Origin: an uncultured Eubacteriales bacterium
GTDB taxonomy: Bacteria; Bacillota; Clostridia; Christensenellales; Aristaeellaceae
DNA length: 64,000 nt
Direction of reading: 5' to 3'
Assembly (NCBI GenBank): GCA_900320085.1
Contig: ONRC01000003.1
Coordinates: 1-64,000 of the forward strand
Within the stretch, counting starts at the first letter, position 1. Every line of letters starts with the position of its first letter. Shown here in pieces: positions 8,017 to 16,547 of this stretch. A program made the translations under genes and the position numbers. The notes under the pieces are model-generated. The model made no database searches. It saw only the letters and a list, made by a program, of their open reading frames with translations, and was not told where the DNA came from.

Positions 8017-8757
8017 ATGAAAAAAATGATCGCTGTGCTGGCCGCGATGGTCATGCTGTGCTGCTGCGCGTTCGCCAGCGCCGAAACCCTGCTTTACGCC
8101 ACCAACCCCGAATATCCGCCCTTTGAATCCATGGACGACAACAACCAGGTCGTCGGCTACGACGTGGACCTGATCAACGCCATCGGCGAAAAGATCGGCA
8201 TCGAATTCCAGGCGGAACCCATGGCTTTTGACGCGGTGGTTTCCTCCGTGCAGACCAACCCCAACATGATCGGCCTGTCCGGTATCTCCATCACCGACGA
8301 GCGCAAGCTCTCCGTCAACTTCTCTGACGGCTACATCGACGCCGGTCTGGTGGTCGTGATGAAAGCCGACGCGGGCTTCAAGACCATGGACGACCTGAAG
8401 GGCAAGCTGATCGGCGTCCAGCAGGGCACCACCAGCGACTTTAAGGCCGAAGAAATCACCGGCCAGGAGAACGTGATGCGCTACGCCACCTTCATCGACG
8501 CCATGCTGTCCCTGCAGGGCAACAAGGTGGACGCCGTGATCGTGGACGCTCCCGTGGGCCAGGCCATCCTTGCCAGCATGAACGACCCGTCCCTGATCAT
8601 CACCGACATCGACCTGGGCGCGGCTGACTGGTACGGCATCGCCGTGAACAAGGACAACGTGGAGCTGCTGGAAAAGATCAACGCCGCGCTGGCCGAGCTG
8701 AAGGCCGAAGGCTTCCTGGATACCCTGGCCTCCAAGTATTTCGGCAGCGCCGAATAA
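8017..8757 (+). CDS. Polar amino acid ABC transporter, substrate-binding protein
   Basis: A 246-residue secreted solute-binding protein (SBP_bac_3 type). An N-terminal signal peptide (MKKMIAVLAAMVMLCCCAFA) is followed by the family start LLYATNPEYPPFESMDDNNQ and GYDVDLINAIGEKIG. Cysteines in the signal (CCC at about 14-16) may allow lipidation. It binds the ligand for the permease at 9036 and ATPase at 9820. The fold is shared by glutamine, cystine, arginine and lysine binders; the ligand cannot be assigned. It has a strong promoter and is followed by a hairpin, so it may be made in excess over the membrane parts. Confidence 0.9.
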   Translation: MKKMIAVLAAMVMLCCCAFASAETLLYATNPEYPPFESMDDNNQVVGYDVDLINAIGEKIGIEFQAEPMAFDAVVSSVQTNPNMIGLSGISITDERKLSVNFSDGYIDAGLVVVMKADAGFKTMDDLKGKLIGVQQGTTSDFKAEEITGQENVMRYATFIDAMLSLQGNKVDAVIVDAPVGQAILASMNDPSLIITDIDLGAADWYGIAVNKDNVELLEKINAALAELKAEGFLDTLASKYFGSAE

Positions 8758-8781
8758 TCCTTCCCCGGAAATGAATTTATC

Positions 8782-8812
8782 GCCGTAAGGGGACTTTCCC
8801 CTTACGGCATTT
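8782..8812 (+). terminator. Hairpin after the amino acid-binding protein gene
   Basis: GCCGTAAGGGGA (8782-8793) pairs with the reverse-complementary arm ending at 8808. Only a weak T-run follows, so it may be a partial terminator or an mRNA-stabilising hairpin within the transporter operon. Confidence 0.6.
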
Positions 8813-8814
8813 GT

Positions 8815-9002
8815 ACTATTGATCCCCCAATGACATCTTGAACATTTTCGTGACCCATTGTAGGGGCGGATATCATCCGCCCGCATTGCGAATCATTCTG
8901 GCTTCTGATTTTCCAGCGATTGCAATACCATGCAAACGGGCGGATGATATCCGCCCCTACATGTGTCCCTGCGCCCCTGGCAAAATACGTTGAAGGATCA
9001 AT
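8815..9002. repeat. GTAGGGGCGGAT palindromic element (R2), ~190 bp, MITE-like
   Basis: Two perfect 25-bp inverted arms (8859-8883 and 8937-8961) flank a 53-bp centre. Outside them, ATTGATCC...AACATTTT (from 8816) is matched in inverted order by AAAATACGTTGAAGGATCAAT (ending about 9001), giving an outer imperfect terminal inverted repeat. A related half-copy is at 16300-16332. The element separates the binding-protein gene from its permease gene. Confidence 0.7.
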
Positions 9003-9035
9003 TGGCGCAGAAATAATAAAGTAGGAGTGAACCGC

Positions 9036-9830
9036 ATGATCTTTGAGCAGTGGTGGGAGGCCATCCAGCCCGCCTTGCAGAGCAACACGCTGAATTTCTG
9101 GCAAACGATTTACAAGGAAATCTACCTGAACGTGATCAAGGACGGCCGGTGGCTGAACTATCTCCAGGGCTTGGGCAAGACCCTGGAGGTGTCGTTCTTT
9201 GCCATTCTGGTAGGCCTGTTCCTGGGCACCATCCTGGCCATCCTGCGGCTGCCCCAGATCAAGGACATGGACATGCGCGGCAAGGGCTTTTTGAAGCAAT
9301 TCGGTGCCGCGGTGGTGCGCTGCCTGTCCCGGCTGGCGGGGGGCTACATCAACCTGATGCGTGGCACGCCCTTGCTTTTGCAGGTATTGCTGATCAACTT
9401 CGGCGTGTTCGGCTCCATCCGCATTGAGAAAATCATTATCGGCGTGATCGCCTGCGGCCTGAACAGCGCGGCCTACGTGGCGGAAATCGTGCGCGGCGGC
9501 ATCATGAGCGTGGAGAAGGGCCAGACTGAGGCGGGCCGTTCCCTGGGCCTGTCGGGCTTCCGCACGATGATGTACATCGTATTGCCCCAGGCGGCGAAAT
9601 CCGCCCTGCCCGCCATGTGCAACGAGTTCATTTCCCTGATCAAGGAAACCTCCGTGCTGTCCTACATCGCCCTGACTGAGCTGACCAAGGCCGGCGACTA
9701 CATCCGCTCCCGCACGTTCTCGGCCTTCACGCCCTACATCGTGTCCGGCCTCCTGTATCTGATCGTCACGCTGACGCTGACGACGCTCATCGGCAAGCTG
9801 GAAAGGAGGCTGCGCAACAGTGACCACTGA
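9036..9830 (+). CDS. Polar amino acid ABC transporter, permease
   Basis: A 264-residue inner-membrane permease of the HisM/GlnP type. It has the typical [17 protein letters not shown] first helix, a RGTPLLLQ motif near residue 110, and the EAA-loop region [24 protein letters not shown] near 165-190 that docks the ATPase. About five membrane helices are visible. The ATG at 9036 is preferred over the GTG at 9027 because AGGAG (9023-9027) lies 8 nt upstream. It overlaps the ATPase gene by 11 bp. About 50 residues between the first two helices are charged, longer than usual. Confidence 0.9.
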   Translation: MIFEQWWEAIQPALQSNTLNFWQTIYKEIYLNVIKDGRWLNYLQGLGKTLEVSFFAILVGLFLGTILAILRLPQIKDMDMRGKGFLKQFGAAVVRCLSRLAGGYINLMRGTPLLLQVLLINFGVFGSIRIEKIIIGVIACGLNSAAYVAEIVRGGIMSVEKGQTEAGRSLGLSGFRTMMYIVLPQAAKSALPAMCNEFISLIKETSVLSYIALTELTKAGDYIRSRTFSAFTPYIVSGLLYLIVTLTLTTLIGKLERRLRNSDH

Positions 9831-10563
9831 TGTGATTATTTCCGTAAAGGATCTGGAAAAGCATTTCAACGACGGCGAGCTGAAAGCCCTGCGGGGCGTC
9901 AGCGCCGACATCCACAAGGGCGAGGTGGTGGTGGTCATCGGCCCCTCCGGCAGCGGAAAATCCACCTTCCTGCGCTGCCTGAACCTGCTGGAAACGCCGA
10001 CCAAGGGCGTGATCACCTTTGAGGGCGTGGACATCACCGACCCCAAGGTGAACATCAACGTACACCGGCAGAAGATGGGCATGGTGTTCCAGCACTTTAA
10101 CCTCTTCCCCCACATGACGGTGCTCCGGAACATGACCTTAGCCCCCATGAAGCTGCTGAAAAAGAGCAAAAAGGACGCCGAAGAAAAGGCCATGGGTTTG
10201 CTCAAGCGGGTAAACCTGGAAAACCGTGCCGACGCCTATCCCAGCCAATTATCCGGCGGCCAGAAGCAGCGCATCGCCATCGTGCGCGCCCTGTGTATGG
10301 AACCCGAAGTGATGCTCTTTGACGAGCCCACCTCCGCCCTGGACCCTGAAATGGTGGGCGAGGTGCTGGACGTAATGAAGCGCCTGGCCAAGGACGGCAT
10401 GACCATGGTGGTAGTCACCCATGAAATGGGCTTCGCCCGGGAGGTGGCCGACCGCGTGCTGTTCATGGACGAAGGCCAGATCGTGGAGGAGGGCACCCCC
10501 GATCAGATTTTCTCCAACCCCCAGCAGCAGCGCACCAAGGATTTTCTGAATAAAGTATTGTAA
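9820..10563 (+). CDS. Polar amino acid ABC transporter, ATP-binding protein
   Basis: A 247-residue GlnQ/HisP-type ATPase that powers the upstream permease. Walker A is GPSGSGKST (about 45-53), the Q-loop VFQHFNLF, the signature LSGGQKQR and Walker [14 protein letters not shown], with the switch His in VTHEMGFA. The GTG start has AAAGGAGG about 10 nt upstream and overlaps the permease stop. A strong hairpin terminator follows immediately. Confidence 0.95.
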   Translation: MTTDVIISVKDLEKHFNDGELKALRGVSADIHKGEVVVVIGPSGSGKSTFLRCLNLLETPTKGVITFEGVDITDPKVNINVHRQKMGMVFQHFNLFPHMTVLRNMTLAPMKLLKKSKKDAEEKAMGLLKRVNLENRADAYPSQLSGGQKQRIAIVRALCMEPEVMLFDEPTSALDPEMVGEVLDVMKRLAKDGMTMVVVTHEMGFAREVADRVLFMDEGQIVEEGTPDQIFSNPQQQRTKDFLNKVL

Positions 10564-10570
10564 ATCAAAT

Positions 10571-10610
10571 CGTCCCCGTTCGGCTTGAAACGAACGGGGA
10601 CGGATTGTTT
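10571..10610 (+). terminator. Terminator of the amino acid ABC operon
   Basis: CGTCCCCGTTCG (10571-10582) pairs with CGAACGGGGACG (10591-10602), followed by a GATTGTTT tail. Confidence 0.8.
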
Positions 10611-10614
10611 ATGG

Positions 10615-11073
10615 GGCACTTTAAATCACTATCTACAAATGGAGGAAAGGGAACGCTGGGGGCTGCGCGCCCCCAGACCTGCGCCAGGGGGATGATCCCC
10701 CTAGACCCGCAACTTGCGAAAGAGCATCGTTGGAATAAGCAGACGATCTCCGCCTGACGCGTTGGGGTTACGAAAAGTTTGAGGGCTTCTGGCCTAAGAA
10801 AGCCTAGGAAAATCCGCAGGGGAAAGTGAACTTTCCCCTGCGGATTTTCCTAGGCTTTCCCCGGATACAAAGCATCCGGGTTGGCGGCTTCGCCGCCGGG
10901 CCAGAAGCATAACGGCGTCAAGTCAAACTTCCGCGTTCCTCTAAGCATCAGCGGGAACCAAGCTGTTTTACACAATCAAGCTGCTTCCGCTATTGAGGTC
11001 CAGGAGATGAAATCTCCTGGTGCAGGTGCACGAGGGCCGCACAGGCCCTCGCCCCGTTGTGAATTAAAGTGCC
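10615..11073 (-). repeat. Multi-hairpin intergenic repeat, copy B (~459 bp, inverted relative to A)
   Basis: Lies between convergent glnQ-type and tatD genes. Terminal inverted repeats here are GGCACTTTAAATC (10615-10627) and GAATTAAAGTGCC (11061-11073), unlike copy A's ends. Hairpins: 10656-10676, 10684-10704, a perfect 29-bp stem with TGAA loop (10798-10826/10831-10859), 10883-10897, 11000-11020 and 11031-11051. The helix GCTTCTGGCC (10785-10794) with GGCCAGAAGC (10899-10908) encloses the centre as in A. Several stems differ from A on both strands yet remain paired. No sizeable credible coding frame was recognised. Confidence 0.85.
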
Positions 11074-11098
11074 ATTCAATTCATTTGGATAGCCGTCA

Positions 11099-11872
11099 TC
11101 AGTCATTTGGAATCCGATACAGCGCGCAGGCGTTATCCCAGGTGATTTGGGCCATTTCCTCCACGGACAGGCCGCGCAGCTCGGCCAGCTTGGTCAGGGT
11201 ATAAACCACATGGGCAGGCTCGTTGCGGCGGCCGCGCCTGGGCTCGGGGCTGAGGTAGGGGCTGTCGGTTTCCACCAGCAGCCGGTCCAGCGGCACTTCC
11301 TGGGCGGCAGCCTGGAGGTGGGGCGCTTTTTTGAAGGTCAGCGGCCCGGCGAAAGAGATATAAAAACCCATCTTCACGTATTCCCGGGCGATTTCCTGAC
11401 TGCCGGAAAAGCAGTGGATGATGCCCGCTGGCAGGCGCTTGCAGGAGCGGAAAAAGTCCACCATGTCCCCGTGAGCGTCGCGGATATGAAAAATCACCGG
11501 CACATCCAAGGGTACTGCCAATTCTACTTGCTCCGCCATCACGCGCTTCTGCACGTCCCGGGGCGACAGGTCGTAGTAATAATCCAGCCCGATTTCGCCC
11601 AGCGCCACCACGCGGTCTGCCCGAAGCAGCTCCGTCAGCTGATCCAGGTAATCTTTCGGCGCGTCCTTGGCTTCATGAGGATGCACGCCCGCCGCGGCAA
11701 ACACGCCCGCATGGGTTTGCGCAAAATCAATGCACCGCCGGGAGGAAGGCAAATCGCTGCCCACGCAGACGCAGCGCCTGACCTCCGCATCAATCATTCT
11801 TTGGTAGGCTTCCTCCCGGTCTTCGTCGAATTTTTCATCGTCCAGGTGGCAGTGGGTGTCAAACACATTCAC
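11099..11872 (-). CDS. tatD: TatD family metal-dependent DNase
   Basis: A 257-residue TatD/YcfH-family TIM-barrel hydrolase. Metal ligands are visible in DTHCHLD (5-11), GEIGLDYYY, a HIRD segment, IIHCFSGS and the C-terminal VETDSPYL. The family has 3'-exonuclease and D-aminoacyl-tRNA-deacylase-like members; the cellular role here is not defined. It is the last gene of the minus-strand division cluster, but a terminator at 11892-11920 separates it from divIVA, so it may have its own promoter. Confidence 0.92.
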   Translation of the reverse strand: MNVFDTHCHLDDEKFDEDREEAYQRMIDAEVRRCVCVGSDLPSSRRCIDFAQTHAGVFAAAGVHPHEAKDAPKDYLDQLTELLRADRVVALGEIGLDYYYDLSPRDVQKRVMAEQVELAVPLDVPVIFHIRDAHGDMVDFFRSCKRLPAGIIHCFSGSQEIAREYVKMGFYISFAGPLTFKKAPHLQAAAQEVPLDRLLVETDSPYLSPEPRRGRRNEPAHVVYTLTKLAELRGLSVEEMAQITWDNACALYRIPND

Positions 11873-11891
11873 GTCTCCATAACTCCTTTAC

Positions 11892-11920
11892 GCAAAAAAC
11901 CGGCGCGATTTGCGCCGGTT
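11892..11920 (-). terminator. Terminator after divIVA
   Basis: Minus-strand reading: AACCGGCGC / GCGCCGGTT stem (11898-11906 with 11912-11920) followed by a run of six U. Confidence 0.85.
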
Positions 11921-11933
11921 CATATTTACTTTG

Positions 11934-12497
11934 TTATTCAAACAGCGCGTTTTCCGCTTTCAGAATATGCGCCTGATCATCGATCAGCCGCTGGAAGCGT
12001 TCGCGGTAATCCCGGGCGGCGGCTTTCAGCTCGTCCACTTCCTTTTCCAGGGCGTTGCGCTGATCTTCGAGGGAGCCGATCATTTCGGCAGCCTTCTTTT
12101 GCGCGTCATTCAGGATGTCCTGGGCTTCCTGCTTGGCGTCGGCCAGAGTTTCATCATACACCTTCTGCGCGCGGGCCAGCAGCTTCTGGGCGGCCTCGCT
12201 CGCCTCCTGCCGCTGGGGCGCGGTTTCTTCCTTCTTCACCACCGGCGCGGGAGCGGGCACAGGGACAGGAGCGGGAACCGGAACAGGCGCAGGTGCAGGC
12301 GTGGGCACAGCGGCAGGCGCATAGGCGTTCACAGAAGCGGACTGGCTCAGCCGTTGATTCAGCGTGGTGATTTCTTCCTGCAGGGCGACCATTTCATCAC
12401 AGATTTCATCCAGAAACTCGTCTACCTCGCTGGGGTCATACCCGCGCATTTTGATTTTAAATTCTTTTTCCTCGATCATCGCAACGGTGATAGCCAT
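11934..12497 (-). CDS. divIVA: DivIVA-domain cell division / polarity protein
   Basis: A 187-residue DivIVA-type protein that recognises curved membrane and recruits division or polar factors. The N-terminal membrane-binding module contains FKIKMRGYDPSEVDEFLDEI (about 13-32), the family hallmark. A low-complexity linker of alternating Pro-Val/Pro-Ala (about 62-88) follows, then a long C-terminal coiled coil (about 98-185, rich in A, E, K, Q). It is the last member of the yggS-sepF-yggT-divIVA order conserved next to ftsZ/ylm genes in Firmicutes. The linker is coded by a short GC-rich tandem repeat (12240-12310) likely to vary in length. Confidence 0.92.
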   Translation of the reverse strand: MAITVAMIEEKEFKIKMRGYDPSEVDEFLDEICDEMVALQEEITTLNQRLSQSASVNAYAPAAVPTPAPAPVPVPAPVPVPAPAPVVKKEETAPQRQEASEAAQKLLARAQKVYDETLADAKQEAQDILNDAQKKAAEMIGSLEDQRNALEKEVDELKAAARDYRERFQRLIDDQAHILKAENALFE

Positions 12498-12547
12498 GAT
12501 GATTGCTCCTTTCCGATTCTTGCTTGGGAATGTTGTTTTTCAGCCCT

Positions 12548-12808
12548 TCAGAAAAAGATACCCAGAATGACCCGAACCAGATAGCACAGCGCGGCCGCCG
12601 CCACGGGGCCCAGATCAATTTTGAACTGCCGGTCAGGGAACAGACGGGCAACCGCCCGGTTGCCGATTTGGATTCCCGGTTCGCACAGGCGGGACAGCGC
12701 AGCCATCCAGGGGCGCTGCGGACCGCCGATATAGGGGAGCGCAAACACCACCAATTGCATCAGCGCATAGATGCTGAGCAAAAACCGAATCAACCGAATC
12801 AGGATCAT
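12548..12808 (-). CDS. yggT: YggT family membrane protein
   Basis: An 86-residue YggT/YlmG-type membrane protein with two hydrophobic segments (about 5-27 and 65-86) around a charged loop containing LCEPGIQ, similar to the family's P-E-P-x-L region. It is typical of the ylm cluster next to sepF and divIVA; its function is poorly defined, with links to division and osmotic tolerance. It is on the small side for the family. Confidence 0.8.
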   Translation of the reverse strand: MILIRLIRFLLSIYALMQLVVFALPYIGGPQRPWMAALSRLCEPGIQIGNRAVARLFPDRQFKIDLGPVAAAALCYLVRVILGIFF

Positions 12809-12853
12809 CGCTTGTACCCCCTTTTTTATTCTCCTGCGGAAAACAATACAGCT

Positions 12854-13795
12854 TTACTGCGCCGCCGCCGCGTGCTCGTCAGGCGCGTAGCCGACGCCCG
12901 CGGGCCGGTTGGAAAACGACGGAATGGACGAATCCTGCATCAGAGGACGCTGATAGAAATCCTGAGCGGCCTGTTCCGGAGCGGCCGTACGCTGGGTGAA
13001 ATCCTGCGGTTGGCCGTAGGGCTGAGCCTGGGGAGCGGGCTGCTGCACGGGGTTGGTATACAGAGGCCGCTGCGGGGCCGCATAGGCGGGATTCGTCTGG
13101 TAAGCGGCGGTCTGCGGACGGACGGGGCCGGCGTTCATCTGGTTGGTGGCCTGATCTGCAAAAACAGCCAGCGTCTGGGGCGCCAGCAGGTAAACGCCAT
13201 AGCGGGACACCTTGGTGATGGTGGCGGTCAGGGAATAGCAGGCGCCGCTGAGCGTATCCACCAGGCGGCGCATATCGCCGGGGTTGGTGATGTTTTCCAT
13301 CACGATCAGCACCGCGTCGCCATTGCGCAGCAGGGTGATGGCGCTGCGGCAGTCGCTCATGCCGCGGGCGTTGATGATGCGGGCGCTGAGCAGGCCGGAG
13401 GACGGCTGCTGCGCAGGCTCCTGCACGGGCGCTTCCGGCTGCTGCCCGCCAAAGTCCACCTGCACCACGTTGCTGGCGTGCTGGGCTGTGCGGCGGAAGC
13501 GCTGGGGATGTTCGGGCTGGGGCGTGAACTGCGCCTGGGCCTGCTGGGGCTGCTGATAGGGCTGCTGCACAGGCTGATAAGCCTGCTGGTAACCGCCGTA
13601 ATACTGCTGCTGATTGGGCTGTTGATAATTCTGGAACTGCTGGCCCTGCGGCTGCTGGGGAGGCGTGGGCTCCTGGTCGGCGAATGCGCGTCCCTTTCGG
13701 GGGACGTCAGGGACATCCCTGCCATCGTAAAAGAAATTGGAATACACCTGAGACGCCTTGTTTTTCACCGTCCTGAAAAAATCCGCGAAAGCCAT
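12854..13795 (-). CDS. sepF: Cell division protein SepF with long Q/P-rich linkers
   Basis: A 313-residue SepF, which anchors and bundles FtsZ at the division site. The N-terminal membrane-binding helix (MAFADFFRTVKN) and the conserved core (about 135-215, with SARIINARGMSDCRSAITLLRNGDAVLIVMEN-type signature in segments) are present. SepF is usually ~150 residues. Here a Gln/Tyr/Pro-rich linker (about 42-105) and a disordered tail of ~95 residues (after 215) nearly double its length. Neighbours yggS, yggT and divIVA support the call. Confidence 0.93.
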   Translation of the reverse strand: MAFADFFRTVKNKASQVYSNFFYDGRDVPDVPRKGRAFADQEPTPPQQPQGQQFQNYQQPNQQQYYGGYQQAYQPVQQPYQQPQQAQAQFTPQPEHPQRFRRTAQHASNVVQVDFGGQQPEAPVQEPAQQPSSGLLSARIINARGMSDCRSAITLLRNGDAVLIVMENITNPGDMRRLVDTLSGACYSLTATITKVSRYGVYLLAPQTLAVFADQATNQMNAGPVRPQTAAYQTNPAYAAPQRPLYTNPVQQPAPQAQPYGQPQDFTQRTAAPEQAAQDFYQRPLMQDSSIPSFSNRPAGVGYAPDEHAAAAQ

Positions 13796-13819
13796 TGCCT
13801 GACATCCTCCTGAAAATTG

Positions 13820-14485
13820 TTATCGAAATAGGGCCGAGCCCACGCGCACCATCGTGGCCCCGCACCGGGCGGCCAGCGCGTAATCCTGGGACATACCCAT
13901 GGATAATTCCGTCATGTCCGTTCCCTGCACCGCTTCCTCGCGGCATTGATCCAGCAGCGCGCGCATCCGCGTAAACAGGGGAACGATCTCATCCTCCGCC
14001 GCGCCCAGCGGCATCATCGTCATCAGGCCCTTGACCCAAAGGCCCGGCAGCCTGGCGCAGTCCCGCAGGAAGGGAAACAGCTCCTCCTCCGTGACGCCGC
14101 CTTTTTGCGGCTCCCTGGCGATGTTTACCTGAATAAGCACCGGCATCCGTAAGCCCGCTTTCTGCGCCTGCCGGTCGATTTCCTGGGCCAGAGAAGCGTG
14201 ATCCAGCGAATGGATCAGGCATACATCCTTTATTATATATTTTACTTTGTTGGATTGCAACTGCCCAATGAGGTGAATTGAAAATTTTCCTTCCAGAAAG
14301 GGCAGCTTGTCCCGCAGGGACTGCACCCGGTTTTCCCCGATGTCGGTCACGTTCAGATCCTTGAGCGGCAGGATTTCCTGCGGCGTGGAATACTTTGTCA
14401 CCGCAATCAGCTTCGGGCATCGGCCCCAGGGTTCGCTTTCCCGTTTCAGGGTATCCATCACCTGGGCCACACGGTCTTGCAGCAT
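13820..14485 (-). CDS. yggS: YggS family pyridoxal phosphate homeostasis protein
   Basis: A 221-residue single-domain alanine racemase-fold protein (YggS/YlmE/PROSC) that binds PLP and maintains PLP and amino acid balance. The PLP lysine lies in LIAVTKYS (about 26-33). IGENRVQ, HLIGQLQSNKVK and the C-terminal LSMGMSQDY and RVGSALF segments are classical. It sits in the ylm division cluster just upstream of sepF, with 24 bp between them. Confidence 0.95.
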   Translation of the reverse strand: MLQDRVAQVMDTLKRESEPWGRCPKLIAVTKYSTPQEILPLKDLNVTDIGENRVQSLRDKLPFLEGKFSIHLIGQLQSNKVKYIIKDVCLIHSLDHASLAQEIDRQAQKAGLRMPVLIQVNIAREPQKGGVTEEELFPFLRDCARLPGLWVKGLMTMMPLGAAEDEIVPLFTRMRALLDQCREEAVQGTDMTELSMGMSQDYALAARCGATMVRVGSALFR

Positions 14486-14510
14486 TTCTTTTCCTCCGTA
14501 TGGAGAAATC

Positions 14511-14592
14511 AGTTTTTAAGTTCCAAGTGATAAATTCTAAGCTGAAAAATGATGACAAGCCGCTTGGAACTTTGAACCTGGGACTTAAAACT
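14511..14592. repeat. TTGGAACTTTGAA palindromic repeat (R6) between the HlyD-like gene and yggS
   Basis: The left arm AGTTTTTAAGTTCCAAG (14511-14527) is matched by an inverted arm (14563-14592, starting CTTGGAACTTTGAAC and ending TTAAAACT). It fills nearly the whole 112-bp gap. Confidence 0.6.
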
Positions 14593-14597
14593 CCTTA

Positions 14598-16142
14598 TCA
14601 GAACAGCCTTACCATCACGCCTTCATACACCACTTCGGGCTTGTCCGGCACCACATAGGCATACATGCCGTCGTCAGAAACGGAAATGACCTCCACGCCC
14701 GTCCAGTATTCTCCGCCCTCAGTGGCCATGACGATGCCTTTGCGGCCGTTCTGAACATAGATCGCGTTGGCGGGCACCGTCAGGCTGGACACATTTTCAC
14801 TCAGCCGCACCTGACACTGCCGCAGATACATCACATCGGGCAGGAAGCTCACGTCGCTGACCTCCAGCCGCACCAGCAGTTCACCGCCGGAGCGGGCGCT
14901 GTCGATGACGGTGGCAGGAAGGGGATGGTTGTCAAAGCTCTCGATCACCAGGTTGAACGTCTGTCCGTTGGCGGGCGTACGGTCCTGGTCATGGCAAAGC
15001 ATCAGCACCGCCCACTTGTCCTCCCGTACCATACGGTAAATGTCGGCTGCATTGCGGGCCGTGACGGTGGTTTCCAGCGTGGGCACCTGGCCGTTGTACA
15101 TGGCCCGAACCTGGGTGGGGCTGTAATCGGCATAGGTGTTCATGTTCAGCGCTTTTTCAAACCCGTCGGTGTAGAAGCTCACCAGCCCGTCCGCCGGGGC
15201 GGCGAACTGCTTGGTCCAGGTGGAAATGCGCTGAAGCTGGGTGTTTTCATCGTCGTACAGGCGGGTCAGCTTTTGTTCGTCAGGATACTTCTGCTTAATA
15301 TACAGCTGCTGGTTTTCCATGGCTTGCTTGAGCAGCTTTTCCTGCACGCTCACGCTGCCCTGCGCGCCGTGCACCAGGCGCTGCACCTCCATCGCCCGGG
15401 ACTGCACCTGGGTCATCAGGTTCAGCAGCGTGGAATCCGTGGAGGCCCCGGAAATCAACAGTTTGTGGTAATCCTTGATCTGATCCCGGTAGTGCTTGAG
15501 GGTCGTCCACTCCTTGGTATTGAAGCCGGACGTGTAGATGGTGGCCACCAGGTCGCCGCGCTTCACCCGACTGCCCTCATCCACCAGGTAATCGATTTGG
15601 GACACATTTTCCTGTATGTCCACCGTTTCACTGCGTACAAGCACCGCGTCGCCGGTGTAGGAAGCCGACATGGAACCGTATTTCACCATGCCGTACTGCG
15701 TCCGTCCGGGCGTCAGCATCCGCCACGCCAAGAAGCCGCACAAAGCCAGCACGGCGATCACCAGCACGATCAGGCCCCATTTGGGCCTGGAGCGCCGCGG
15801 ACGGGACATGCCGGTCTTGGGCACCTGGTATCCCGGCCCGGCAGCAGCCGGAGCCTGGGGTGCTTCTTCATAGGGCGTACCGGGCTGCGGCGCATTCCCG
15901 TAATCCGGGCCGGGCATCGCCGGGCTGCCCATGCCATAATAATTGGGCTGCATGGCAGGGTCCGGCGCAATCTGCGCCGGCGGAGGCGGCGCGCCCGGCA
16001 TTTGGCCGCTGCCGACCTGCTGACCCGGCACGGGCCGCTGAACCCATTGATTCAGCATGGGCGGCTGATCCCACGGGGAAGGGCCTGCACCCTGGCCGTT
16101 TGGGTATCCGCCCTGCGGATTGGAACCTTGAGGGGGCTGCAT
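14598..16142 (-). CDS. HlyD-like membrane-anchored protein at the head of the ylm/sepF cluster
   Basis: A 514-residue protein. The N-terminus (1-115) is low-complexity Pro/Gly/Gln, followed by a basic stretch and one transmembrane helix (about 122-141, KWGLIVLVIAVLALCGFLAW), then an extracellular region with membrane-fusion-protein character: a YGSMSASYTGDAVLVRSE barrel start, a helical hairpin (about 215-300) and C-terminal beta domains. Firmicutes ylm clusters often carry an HlyD-like gene here. No exporter is adjacent, so a cell-envelope or division role is an inference. The ATG at 16142 is chosen because GGAGG lies 5 nt upstream; a TTG four codons earlier is unlikely. Confidence 0.75.
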   Translation of the reverse strand: MQPPQGSNPQGGYPNGQGAGPSPWDQPPMLNQWVQRPVPGQQVGSGQMPGAPPPPAQIAPDPAMQPNYYGMGSPAMPGPDYGNAPQPGTPYEEAPQAPAAAGPGYQVPKTGMSRPRRSRPKWGLIVLVIAVLALCGFLAWRMLTPGRTQYGMVKYGSMSASYTGDAVLVRSETVDIQENVSQIDYLVDEGSRVKRGDLVATIYTSGFNTKEWTTLKHYRDQIKDYHKLLISGASTDSTLLNLMTQVQSRAMEVQRLVHGAQGSVSVQEKLLKQAMENQQLYIKQKYPDEQKLTRLYDDENTQLQRISTWTKQFAAPADGLVSFYTDGFEKALNMNTYADYSPTQVRAMYNGQVPTLETTVTARNAADIYRMVREDKWAVLMLCHDQDRTPANGQTFNLVIESFDNHPLPATVIDSARSGGELLVRLEVSDVSFLPDVMYLRQCQVRLSENVSSLTVPANAIYVQNGRKGIVMATEGGEYWTGVEVISVSDDGMYAYVVPDKPEVVYEGVMVRLF

Positions 16143-16299
16143 GATTTCCTCCAACTCAAAAGGATAACTCTGATTGATTCGTCATGCTGTGAAGAAAGTC
16201 CTTCTTTTTTTACAAAAGTTTTGCGATTTTGAGAATATTTCCAGATTTAGGCATTGGACAACCACTGATTCATTCATCGTATGTAGAAAGGATACAAAT

Positions 16300-16332
16300 T
16301 TATGGTAGGGGCGGATATGATCCGCCCGCATT
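16300..16332. repeat. Half copy of the GTAGGGGCGGAT repeat (R2)
   Basis: GGTAGGGGCGGATATGATCC plus CGCCCGCATTGCAG matches the left arm of the element at 8859 with one change. No second arm is seen nearby. Confidence 0.55.
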
Positions 16333-16436
16333 GCAGAATTGCGACAACGCGGAAAAATGCAGCAAGCGTAAAGATTTTCTCCACTTAGGAATTAGATATG
16401 CAGCTTTATCATCTGGAACGAAGATAATATCCCCAC

Positions 16437-16540
16437 TGTCATCCCGACCGAAGCCGACCCAGAGGAGAGGCGAAGTCGAGGAACCTGGGAACTGGATAAA
16501 GATGCCTCTCCCAGATCCCTCCACTCCGGTCGGGATGACA
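16437..16540. repeat. TGTCATCCCGACCG inverted-repeat element (R4)
   Basis: Perfect 14-bp terminal inverted repeats, TGTCATCCCGACCG (16437-16450) and CGGTCGGGATGACA (16527-16540), bound a 104-bp unit. A related unit is at 61468-61597. It lies downstream of the sirtuin gene, in the non-coding 16143-16573 interval. The rest of that interval shows only an R2 half copy and an R7 fragment. Confidence 0.65.
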
Positions 16541-16547
16541 AGCTAAA

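Noticed and set aside
12240-12310. CRISPR-like or minisatellite array in divIVA
   Set aside because: The repeat unit is ~6-12 bp, in frame, and encodes the Pro-Val/Pro-Ala linker; there are no spacers.
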